This document shows positions 20,302-28,683 of a stretch of 64,000 nt of DNA, piece by piece. The translations under genes were made by a program, and so were the position numbers. Each line of letters starts with the position of its first letter. Positions within the stretch are counted from its first letter, which is position 1. The stretch comes from an uncultured Colwellia sp. (lineage in GTDB: Bacteria; Pseudomonadota; Gammaproteobacteria; Enterobacterales; Alteromonadaceae): positions 62,001 to 126,000 of the forward strand of contig CAJXQJ010000005.1 in the NCBI GenBank assembly GCA_913058245.1. Reading direction: 5' to 3'. Below the pieces are notes generated by a model, which saw nothing but the letters and a program-made list of their open reading frames with translations, had not been told where the DNA came from and did no database searches.

Positions 20302-21327
20302 CTAACGGTTTTTATTCGCAGCTAAATCAGAACGGCCAACCATACGTGCTATTTCTGCCGTTCGATTTGCATATCCCCACTCATTGTCGTACCAAACATA
20401 AAGTTTAACTTGAGTACCATTAACCACCATAGTTGACGGCGCATCGATAATGCTCGAACGTGGGTCAGTTTTATAATCAATAGATACCAGCGGACGTTCT
20501 TCAAAGCCTAAAATATCTTTTAGTTCACCATTAGCCGCTGTTTGTAAAAAACCGTTAATTTCTTGTTCAGTGGTCGCTCGTTCTAACTCAAAAACACAAT
20601 CAGTAATTGACGCATTGGCTAGTGGTACACGCACCGCATGGCCATTTAATTTTCCTTTAAGCTCAGGAAAAATATGAGTGATTGCCGTTGCCGAACCTGT
20701 GGTAGTTGGAATTAAACTCATGCCGCATGCGCGAGCACGACGCAAATCTTTATGGGGTGCATCTAATATGGTTTGCGTATTGGTAATGTCATGAATGGTT
20801 GTCATTGAACCATGCTTAATACCAATTTTTTCATGAATCACTTTAACAACGGGTGCTAAGCAGTTAGTGGTACAAGAAGCCGCCGTAACAATGGGAAATT
20901 TATCAGCATCGTACTCATGGTCGTTAACGCCAACAACAATATTTAAAATGCCGTCTTCTTTAACTGGCGCAGTAACAACCACTCGCTTTACGCCTTGCTC
21001 CAAATAAGCATGTAGTAAGGCTTTGGTTTTCATCACACCCGAAGCTTCAATTACAACATCACAACCTGACCAATCAGTATCGGCAATATCACGATTTTGG
21101 CTACAAGCAATCTTGTTTTCATTGATGATGATATTTTCATCTTTATGTGTTGCCTGATACTGCCAAATACCATGAATAGAATCAAAATTTAACAAGTGGG
21201 CTAAGGTTTCCGCATTGCCGGCAGGATCATTAATTTGAACAATTTCAATGTCATCCCAATCATACGCTGCACGCATTGACAAGCGCCCCATACGGCCAAA
21301 GCCATTAATACCTATTTTAATTGTCAT
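20302..21327 (-). CDS. ArsJ-associated glyceraldehyde-3-phosphate dehydrogenase
   Basis: [41 protein letters not shown]; adjacent to arsJ. Confidence 0.93.
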   Translation of the reverse strand: MTIKIGINGFGRMGRLSMRAAYDWDDIEIVQINDPAGNAETLAHLLNFDSIHGIWQYQATHKDENIIINENKIACSQNRDIADTDWSGCDVVIEASGVMKTKALLHAYLEQGVKRVVVTAPVKEDGILNIVVGVNDHEYDADKFPIVTAASCTTNCLAPVVKVIHEKIGIKHGSMTTIHDITNTQTILDAPHKDLRRARACGMSLIPTTTGSATAITHIFPELKGKLNGHAVRVPLANASITDCVFELERATTEQEINGFLQTAANGELKDILGFEERPLVSIDYKTDPRSSIIDAPSTMVVNGTQVKLYVWYDNEWGYANRTAEIARMVGRSDLAANKNR

Positions 21328-21390
21328 GATACTTTTCCTATCAATGTTTATTTTTCAAATCGTTTAATGAATTAACAATATTTTTAAACT

Positions 21391-21741
21391 CTACTCACAG
21401 CAACTTGCTATACGAGTTGGTCTGTCGCCCATCTTATTTAAAGCTTGCAGATTTGGAGCTATAAACGTTAAATTTTCACTTAATGTTAAGGTAATAACGT
21501 TCTTTGACCATAGCGGGATATCAGGGTTTAGGGTGTAAAAAACCCATTGTTTTTGTTTACGAGTTACCAATAGCCTTGCTTTTTTAAGTTGTGCTAAATG
21601 CCGTGATATTTTCGGCTGGCTAGTCTCATTGAGTGCGACCATCAATTCGCAAACACAAAGCTCACCTTCTTTTATGATAAGCAAGATGCTTTTTAAGCGA
21701 ATATCATCAGCTAAGTTTTTATAAAATACTGTGGGCGACAT
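21391..21741 (-). CDS. arsR: ArsR family metalloregulator
   Basis: ELCVCEL metal-binding motif, SQPKISRHLAQLKKARLL HTH; start refined from 21777 to MSPTVFYKNLADD. Confidence 0.9.
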   Translation of the reverse strand: MSPTVFYKNLADDIRLKSILLIIKEGELCVCELMVALNETSQPKISRHLAQLKKARLLVTRKQKQWVFYTLNPDIPLWSKNVITLTLSENLTFIAPNLQALNKMGDRPTRIASCCE

Positions 21742-21801
21742 GAACACGCTTCCATCTAAATGAATGAAAGCTATCATACAGCAACTACAAACATAACAAA
21801 A

Positions 21802-21827
21802 TAGTTATATATGATTTTAGTTATATA
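21802..21827. promoter_or_regulatory. Possible ArsR operator
   Basis: Direct TAGTTATATA repeats 16 bp apart with outer TATAT/ATATA symmetry, 60-85 bp upstream of the arsR start. Confidence 0.35.
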
Positions 21828-21851
21828 CAATTATCCAAACAAACCTAATAA

Positions 21852-21867
21852 TATGATTTAAATCACA
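21852..21867. promoter_or_regulatory. CRP/FNR-like site
   Basis: TATGATTTAAATCACA, near-palindromic and similar to TGTGATCTAGATCACA/TTGAT-N4-ATCAA. Confidence 0.4.
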
Positions 21868-22040
21868 TAAAACTGGCTAATAGTTATACTTAGTCGATAA
21901 CTAAGTCACTTTCTAAATATGCCTAAAAATTAAACTCTTTACTTTTCAATGTACTAATACTTTATAAGAAATTAATTGTTGAAAGAACACTAAATAAGAA
22001 CTATTATCAATCGCGTTATCAATCGTTAGTGAATATATTT

Positions 22041-22235
22041 ATGTTTGTTTGTATTTGCAAAGGCATCACAGACCACCAAATTAAACAGTTAGTTACCGAA
22101 GCCGGCGTTGGCTCTATGCGAGAACTAAAACAACACCTACCATTAGGGTCACAATGTGGCACTTGTGTAAAAGTGGCGCAAAATATTATTGATGACACCA
22201 TTATTGACGAAAGTTTATTTAAAGAAGTAGGTTAG
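22041..22235 (+). CDS. bfd: Bacterioferritin-associated ferredoxin
   Basis: MFVCICKGITDHQIKQLV...LPLGSQCGTCVKVA: Bfd Cys spacing. Confidence 0.92.
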   Translation: MFVCICKGITDHQIKQLVTEAGVGSMRELKQHLPLGSQCGTCVKVAQNIIDDTIIDESLFKEVG

Positions 22236-22299
22236 GCCTTAGTTAACTTACTAATTAAACTCAAGTAGTTCATTTAGATAACCTCACCTAATTACAACT

Positions 22300-22318
22300 G
22301 ATAACAATTACCATTATC
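22300..22318 (+). promoter_or_regulatory. Putative Fur box
   Basis: GATAACAATTACCATTATC, 15/19 match to GATAATGATAATCATTATC, upstream of bacterioferritin genes. Confidence 0.6.
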
Positions 22319-22419
22319 AACCATTTGTTTTTTAAGGTTTTTTAGCAATTACCTTTTGCATTCCGCTATTTTCTTCCTATAATTACTGCCAACACAAAAC
22401 AACGTTTATCGAGGCACTA

Positions 22420-22884
22420 ATGAAAGGTAATCCCGCAGTTCTCGCAATACTAAATAAAGTACTAACCAGCGAATTAACATCTATTAACCAATACTTTCTT
22501 CATGCCAGAATGTATAAAAACTGGGGCATTAATGCCTTAAATAGCAAATGTTATAAGAAATCGATTCTCGATATGAAACAAGCCGATAAAGTTATCGAAC
22601 GCATATTATTCCTTGAGGGCTTACCAAATTTACAGCAACTTTCGCCGCTTGCTATTGGTGAGCATACGCAAGAAATGATCAGTTGTGATACCCGCTTTCA
22701 GACCGCTCAAATAAATATCGTACGCAGTGCTATTACCTTATGTGAGCAAGAGCAAGACTACGTAAGTCGTGAAATGCTTGATAGCATTCTAAATGACGAA
22801 GAAGAACACTTAGATTGGCTAGAAACTCAACAATACCAAATTGATAACATGGGTATTGAAAAATATATTCAAGCGCAGCTTTAA
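22420..22884 (+). CDS. bfr: Bacterioferritin, haem-ligand subunit with degenerate ferroxidase site
   Basis: MKGNPAVLAILNKVLTSELTSINQYFLHARMYKNWG...ERILFLEGLPNL; retains Met at the position equivalent to M52. Confidence 0.93.
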   Translation: MKGNPAVLAILNKVLTSELTSINQYFLHARMYKNWGINALNSKCYKKSILDMKQADKVIERILFLEGLPNLQQLSPLAIGEHTQEMISCDTRFQTAQINIVRSAITLCEQEQDYVSREMLDSILNDEEEHLDWLETQQYQIDNMGIEKYIQAQL

Positions 22885-22904
22885 ACGGTTAGAGGGTAAA
22901 TAAA

Positions 22905-23372
22905 ATGAAAGGTAATACTCAAGTTATATCTGCTTTAAATGGCTTATTAGCCTATGAACTAGCGGCAATGGATCAATACTTTATTCATTCACGCATGTAT
23001 GAAGATTGGGGCATTAACAAACTTTTCGAACGCATTGACCACGAATTTGATGATGAAAAGCAACATGCATCAATGTTGATACAACGAATTTTGTTCTTAG
23101 AAGGCACGCCAGATATGCAAACCCGTCCAGGTTTACACATTGGTAAAACAGTACCTGAAATGCTGCAAAGTGATTTAGACGTTGAGTACGCAGTAGCGAA
23201 AGCACTTCGTTCAACCATTGCTATGTGTGAACAAGAAAGAGACTACGTTACTCGCGAAATACTAGAAAAACTACTTGATGATACAGAAGTAGATCACGCA
23301 TTTTGGTTAGAGCAACAACTTGGTTTAATTAAAACCATCGGGCTAGAAAACTATATTCAGTCACAGCTTTAA
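22905..23372 (+). CDS. bfr: Bacterioferritin, ferroxidase subunit
   Basis: MKGNTQVISALNGLLAYELAAMDQYFIHSRMYEDWG...QRILFLEGTPD; ferroxidase ligands retained, Met52 position replaced by Lys. Confidence 0.93.
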   Translation: MKGNTQVISALNGLLAYELAAMDQYFIHSRMYEDWGINKLFERIDHEFDDEKQHASMLIQRILFLEGTPDMQTRPGLHIGKTVPEMLQSDLDVEYAVAKALRSTIAMCEQERDYVTREILEKLLDDTEVDHAFWLEQQLGLIKTIGLENYIQSQL

Positions 23373-23396
23373 GTAACCCTAAATACCAAATATTAG

Positions 23397-23423
23397 AAAG
23401 CCAGCATCAATGCTGGCTTTTTT
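23397..23423 (+). terminator. Rho-independent terminator after bacterioferritin operon
   Basis: AAAGCCAGCATCAATGCTGGCTTTTTT. Confidence 0.88.
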
Positions 23424-23473
23424 ACTTCCTTATATCGCTCAGTTAACATTCTTACTGTCACCTTATTAAGCTA

Positions 23474-23491
23474 TTTCACAGCCATTTCACA
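23474..23491 (+). promoter_or_regulatory. TTTCACA-N4-TTTCACA direct repeat (putative RR site)
   Basis: TTTCACAGCCATTTCACA, 11-bp period, upstream of the ABC ATPase; same layout at 26732. Confidence 0.5.
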
Positions 23492-23537
23492 AAGCCAGTT
23501 TTAAGATAATGGATAATTTCTATTAATTAGCTTTAAA

Positions 23538-24236
23538 GTGAGCTTCGTTATGCCCTGCAACATTGAACTAAGGAATATCTGTCAGTCATTTCAAACAAAT
23601 GATACTAAGGTAACGTTATTTGAAGGCCTCAACTTAACCATATCACGTGGAAAGTCATACGCCATCACTGGTCCTTCTGGCGCGGGGAAATCAAGTTTAT
23701 TAATGTTGATGTCCGGCTTAGAAGAGCCAACCTCAGGCACAGGTACTTATGTCAATGGCGAGCAAACAAAACCGTTACCTGAATTAAGGAGCGACATTGG
23801 CTTTATATTTCAACAGTTTCATCTCCTACCAGAATTAACTGCGCTAAATAACGTAGCCCTACCACTGAAATTAAGAGGAGATAAGAACGCCGTAACAAAA
23901 GCTAAACATTGGCTTGAGAAAGTTGGTTTACAACATCGATTCGATCATAAACCCAGTCAGTTAAGTGGTGGCGAACAACAACGTGTTGCAATAGCAAGGG
24001 CGTTGGTATTCGAACCTAAATTTATATTCGCTGATGAACCTACCGGTAACTTAGACCAAAAAAGTGCCAGCGAAATCGCCGACATTCTATTTACCTGTTG
24101 CCAAGAGAATAATGCCGGTTTAGTGGCTGTGACACACAGCGAAGTATTGGCTGAACGAGCACAGCACAGGTTTTCACTCGCTGAAGGTCAGCTAAGCACG
24201 CAAGAAACTAACATATTGAAGGTGGCATCATGTTAA
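23538..24236 (+). CDS. ABC transporter ATP-binding protein (LolD/YbbA/MacB type)
   Basis: [37 protein letters not shown]. Confidence 0.93.
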   Translation: MSFVMPCNIELRNICQSFQTNDTKVTLFEGLNLTISRGKSYAITGPSGAGKSSLLMLMSGLEEPTSGTGTYVNGEQTKPLPELRSDIGFIFQQFHLLPELTALNNVALPLKLRGDKNAVTKAKHWLEKVGLQHRFDHKPSQLSGGEQQRVAIARALVFEPKFIFADEPTGNLDQKSASEIADILFTCCQENNAGLVAVTHSEVLAERAQHRFSLAEGQLSTQETNILKVASC

Positions 24237-26713
24237 TTAGTAACAGTAAGCTTGCTTGGCATTTTTACCAACAAGAGTTTAGCTCATCTCACCAACGGTT
24301 ATTGCGTTGGACACAGGGGATTTTACTATTATTCATTATGACCTTAGGCCAAACAAGCCAAAGTATACAGGCATATTTAAACGATAATTTGCAAAGCTTG
24401 TTAGGTGCTGACGCGGTGTTAAGTCAATCTAGCGCTTTAACCATAAAACAGCAAAAAGAACTCGCTGCAATCACCAACACCATTGTCCAAACTCAAGATA
24501 TAAAAACAACACTAACCCATAATGAACATTGGCAACGTACGAAATTAAAAGCGGTCGACGCACAATACCCGTTGCAAGGTCAGCTATTCACCTCAAGCTC
24601 TCTTAACGATAATGAAGTTGTAACACAATCTGGCCCAGAGCAAGGACATATTTGGCTCGACGCTAGACTTCTTGCTGGCTTATCAATCAACATTGGTGAT
24701 ACTTTAAAAATAGCAAACCAAGCATTTTTAGTTGCTAGAGTATTACATCACGAGCCAGATCGCTTGATGGAAGGTCATAACGTTGATATGCGTGCGATGA
24801 TCAATACTCTTGATATAAAGTCACTTGAATTCGCCCCAGAACTCATACACTATCGCTACCTAATAGCAGGCTCTGTCAGCCAAATTAAAGCGCTAATAAC
24901 ATGGCAACAAGAAAACCTCCCTGCTTCGCAAGTACATCACAAACAAGGCAATCATCCTTTAGCTTTATTCTGGAAACGAACAGAAAACTTTATGGGCTTG
25001 GCATCGGTTCTTTTATTCTTTATGGCTGCTATTGCCATCAACCAATTAACCCAAGTGCATATTAAAAAAGATCAATATTTTTCAGCAATTTGCATGAGCC
25101 TTGGCGCAACAAAAAGTACCGGCATTCAAGTTTCTATTTTGAAATGGTTATTTGGCCTGCTACTAATAATGCCGGTTATTGTCACTTTGTCAGCGATAAG
25201 TCATTGGCTGATCATAAACTGGTTAAATGAAACATTTACCGAAATAGTTTGGCAATGGCGCCTAACATCAATGCTGCATTCAGTTCTGGCGGTGACTACC
25301 ATATTCGCTATTTTCCATGCCCCTGTGTGGCTATCATTACGCAATAACTCAGTTGCAAAACTATTTAGCAATAACAAACAAGGCTTAAGCCACTGGTTAA
25401 GTAAATTAAGTAGCTTGGTGGTGTTATCTTTAGTTGTTATCAGCTATTCAGACAATGCCTTGTTAACTTTGATGATGGTTGCCGCTATCGGCTTTACCAT
25501 TGTGGTAATGATATTAGTCAGTTGGAGTTCACTAACCATTGGCGAAAAGTTAAGCCAAAGCTTTTCTGGCCTAATACCATTTTCATTATTTATGATGAAG
25601 CAACGCTTAATCAGCAAAAGCACCCAAATACTAGGCGTTGGCTTATGCGCGTTTTTACTGCTGTTTACCTTAATGTTGCTAAAAGATTTAGGTAACACTA
25701 TGACTTCCTATCAACGCCAGCATGACGGCAATATCATTGTATCACAAGCCACTAAACCACAAATGCAGTTTATTGAAAATTGGGCTAATGAACATGCTAT
25801 CGACATTCGCCAAGCTAAGCCTTATATGTACGCCAAGTTAGTTGCTGTGAATAGTCAAACGCTTGCTGAATTTAGCAGTAAACCTAGCGATAGTATGGCA
25901 ACCTTTAGCCATGCCATTCGCTTACATTGGAGTGAAGTCGTACCGAAAAACAACAAAGTTATTGACGGACAGTGGTGGCAAAACAATACAGAAAATTGGC
26001 AACAAATATCAGTTGAAGAAGAAGTAATGACTGACCTAGGTTTAGCACTTGGCGACTGGTTAACGTTTTTCATCGGCCAACAACAAGTAAAACTTCAAAT
26101 AGTGGCTAGTCATGTATTTCAGCCCGGCGCCGGTTCTATTACTTTTTGGGTACAAATGCCACCAACTGCATTAGCTCATATTCAATCAGCACATTACAGC
26201 ATGGCAAGTATCGAGTTAACTCAGCAACAAGAAACATTACTGCCCGCACTTTGGCAAAAATTTCCAACACTGCGAATGGTATCGCTAAAAGAAGTCACTG
26301 AACGTTTTGATAGCATGTTAGCCATGATAACCAAAGTTATCAGCGGCTTTTCATTGATGATCATAATTCTCGCCAGCGTCGTTATTCTCGCCTCTATCAG
26401 TGCCTTGGAATCTCAAGAAAAGAAGAAAAACAGTATCATTATGAGCTTTGGTTTTACTCAAGTTACCTGTTTAAAACTTAATGTTATTGAGTGGCTCGTT
26501 ACCGCAAGCATCACCGCAATTGGCGCTATTCTAGGTACATACTTTTCCGGTATGCTGATCTATCAGTCTCAATTCTCGTTGAAATATCAGCCTGACTTTA
26601 TTTGGCTATCCATCACCTTAGCAATAATTTTGTCTGTTGTTACCGGCTTAGGCATATATGCCAGCAGACACAGCTTACAAAGCTCGGTGAAGCAATTAAT
26701 GTCAGATACCTAA
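24230..26713 (+). CDS. ABC transporter permease (FtsX/YbbP type)
   Basis: 827 aa, two FtsX-like TM blocks; overlaps the ATPase gene. Confidence 0.85.
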   Translation: MLISNSKLAWHFYQQEFSSSHQRLLRWTQGILLLFIMTLGQTSQSIQAYLNDNLQSLLGADAVLSQSSALTIKQQKELAAITNTIVQTQDIKTTLTHNEHWQRTKLKAVDAQYPLQGQLFTSSSLNDNEVVTQSGPEQGHIWLDARLLAGLSINIGDTLKIANQAFLVARVLHHEPDRLMEGHNVDMRAMINTLDIKSLEFAPELIHYRYLIAGSVSQIKALITWQQENLPASQVHHKQGNHPLALFWKRTENFMGLASVLLFFMAAIAINQLTQVHIKKDQYFSAICMSLGATKSTGIQVSILKWLFGLLLIMPVIVTLSAISHWLIINWLNETFTEIVWQWRLTSMLHSVLAVTTIFAIFHAPVWLSLRNNSVAKLFSNNKQGLSHWLSKLSSLVVLSLVVISYSDNALLTLMMVAAIGFTIVVMILVSWSSLTIGEKLSQSFSGLIPFSLFMMKQRLISKSTQILGVGLCAFLLLFTLMLLKDLGNTMTSYQRQHDGNIIVSQATKPQMQFIENWANEHAIDIRQAKPYMYAKLVAVNSQTLAEFSSKPSDSMATFSHAIRLHWSEVVPKNNKVIDGQWWQNNTENWQQISVEEEVMTDLGLALGDWLTFFIGQQQVKLQIVASHVFQPGAGSITFWVQMPPTALAHIQSAHYSMASIELTQQQETLLPALWQKFPTLRMVSLKEVTERFDSMLAMITKVISGFSLMIIILASVVILASISALESQEKKKNSIIMSFGFTQVTCLKLNVIEWLVTASITAIGAILGTYFSGMLIYQSQFSLKYQPDFIWLSITLAIILSVVTGLGIYASRHSLQSSVKQLMSDT

Positions 26714-26731
26714 ACAAAGTTTCGCTCAATA

Positions 26732-26749
26732 TTTCACATCTGTTTCACA
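26732..26749 (+). promoter_or_regulatory. TTTCACA-N4-TTTCACA direct repeat, second site
   Basis: TTTCACATCTGTTTCACA upstream of the DJ-1/PfpI gene. Confidence 0.5.
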
Positions 26750-26791
26750 GCATGCGCTGCATGATTAACGCAAATTTTAAGGAGAATACCT

Positions 26792-27913
26792 ATGACAGTT
26801 TTAGTAAAAACAATAAATAAATTCTTAGCGCTAATAGTTTTAATCATGCTATCCGTGCAGGCAGGCGCATTTACCTCTGAAAAGAAAGTGGTTATGGTTG
26901 TTAGCGGTTATGGTCAGCAACAAGGAGAAGAAAAGCCGGGCTATGAGTTCGATGAATTCGCCAAAGCTTACTCAGTGTTTAAAGCCAATGGCATTTCAGT
27001 TGATATAGCCAGCCCTAACGGCGGTAAAGTGCAAGCTGATAAATATGACCCTAAAAAGTCATACAATGCTGTGGTATTGGCAGACCAAGTTATTATGGCT
27101 AAATTGGACAATACCTTACCCACAGCTGATTTAGATGCAAATGCCTACGACGCAATATTTATTGTTGGTGGTAAAGGTGCCATGTTTGACTTACCAAAAG
27201 ATACCGCATTGCAAGCTTTTATTGCCGACATTTATCAGAACAAAGGCACAGTTGCAGCTGTATGTCATGGTCCAGCAGCATTAGTCGATGTTAAGCTTGA
27301 CGATGGCAGTTACTTAGTCGCAAATAAAGCAATTAACGGCTTTACCAATCAAGAAGAAAAGCTATTTGGCAAAAAGTGGCTGAGCCAGTTTGAATTTATG
27401 CTAGAAGACAAATTAACTGAACGAGGCGGACAATTTCAATCGAGTGAAATTATGCTAAGCCATGTTGCCATTGATGAGCGCTTAATTACCGGACAAAACC
27501 CAACATCAACCGTTGATGTGGCAACAGCACTAGTGAAAATGTTGGGCTTAACGCCAGCCGCCCAAGAAAAAGACACTGAAGACAACACCATGGCCGTTAT
27601 TGCAAAGTTTCTCGCTGGCGATAAGACAGCGTTAAATACCTTGGCAGATGCTCCAGAACAGCATCACCTTGCACTAGCGGGTATGTACGGTTTTTATTAT
27701 TTAAAAATGGCAGAAAATAACCGACAATTTGAGCAAGCATTATCGTTAATGACCATAGCACAAAAAACCATTAACAATCCGATGTTAGATATGAAAATAG
27801 CCTCTACACAACATAAGTTAGGACGGGTTACTGATGCAAAAAACACCTTAAATCAATTACTCGTAGCAAAACCTGATTACAAACCAGCATTAGACATGTT
27901 AAAAACGTTATAA
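26792..27913 (+). CDS. Exported DJ-1/PfpI (type 1 glutamine amidotransferase-like) protein with C-terminal TPR-like region
   Basis: Signal peptide; VVMVVSGYGQQ...YDAIFIVGGKGAMFDL, nucleophile elbow AAVCHGPAALV; C-terminal TPR-like helices. Confidence 0.85.
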   Translation: MTVLVKTINKFLALIVLIMLSVQAGAFTSEKKVVMVVSGYGQQQGEEKPGYEFDEFAKAYSVFKANGISVDIASPNGGKVQADKYDPKKSYNAVVLADQVIMAKLDNTLPTADLDANAYDAIFIVGGKGAMFDLPKDTALQAFIADIYQNKGTVAAVCHGPAALVDVKLDDGSYLVANKAINGFTNQEEKLFGKKWLSQFEFMLEDKLTERGGQFQSSEIMLSHVAIDERLITGQNPTSTVDVATALVKMLGLTPAAQEKDTEDNTMAVIAKFLAGDKTALNTLADAPEQHHLALAGMYGFYYLKMAENNRQFEQALSLMTIAQKTINNPMLDMKIASTQHKLGRVTDAKNTLNQLLVAKPDYKPALDMLKTL

Positions 27914-27925
27914 GAAATTAAATCA

Positions 27926-27964
27926 CCAAACAACACCGCAATTAAATTAATTGCGGTGTTGTTT
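27926..27964 (+). terminator. 19-bp-arm perfect hairpin, probable (partial) terminator
   Basis: CAAACAACACCGCAATTAA-A-TTAATTGCGGTGTTGTTTG between the DJ-1 and RR genes. Confidence 0.6.
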
Positions 27965-27981
27965 GTTACTTTGGTAAGTAT

Positions 27982-28683
27982 ATGAAAGCACAAGCAACAT
28001 CACTTAATGTTTTGCTCGTTGAAGATCAACAAAGCATTGCCGAAAATATCGCAGAATACATGGAGGGCAAAGGCCACACTTTCGACTTTGCCAATCAAGG
28101 GCAACATGGACTTGAGCTAGCATTAGAAAACCACTTCGACTTAATCATCCTCGACCTTAATTTACCGAAAATGGACGGGCTTGAGGTCTGTCAGCAAATA
28201 CGAAAACTCGCTAATCGTCATATTCCGATATTAATGCTCACCGCTCGTGACAGTATTGATGATAAAGTTCAGGGCTTTACCGCAGGTGCAGACGACTACT
28301 TAACGAAACCCTTTTCATTACAAGAACTTGAAGTACGGTGTTTAGCCTTATCCAGACGTCACTTACTGCAAACAACTGACATTTTAACCATTGGCCCTTT
28401 AGCCATTGATAGACAAAGAAAGCAAGTATCGAGAGACAATACCCCCCTTGAACTACATGCCATGGGCGTGCGTATTATCACCATTCTCGCCGAAGCCTAT
28501 CCGCAAGTTGTTAGCCGCTCGATGTTAACGCAAAAAATTTGGGGTGATGAACCAACAGAATCCGACGCTATGCGCTCTCACATTTATCAGTTACGCAATA
28601 TTTTAGATAAGCCTTTTGACTATCCCATACTAAAAACCGTACACGGTGTTGGTTTTACCTTAGAGGTTAAAAATGAACAATAA
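27982..28683 (+). CDS. OmpR-family response regulator
   Basis: VLLVEDQQSIAENIAEYM, DLIILDLNLPKMDGLEV, TKPFSLQEL, winged helix. Confidence 0.93.
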   Translation: MKAQATSLNVLLVEDQQSIAENIAEYMEGKGHTFDFANQGQHGLELALENHFDLIILDLNLPKMDGLEVCQQIRKLANRHIPILMLTARDSIDDKVQGFTAGADDYLTKPFSLQELEVRCLALSRRHLLQTTDILTIGPLAIDRQRKQVSRDNTPLELHAMGVRIITILAEAYPQVVSRSMLTQKIWGDEPTESDAMRSHIYQLRNILDKPFDYPILKTVHGVGFTLEVKNEQ

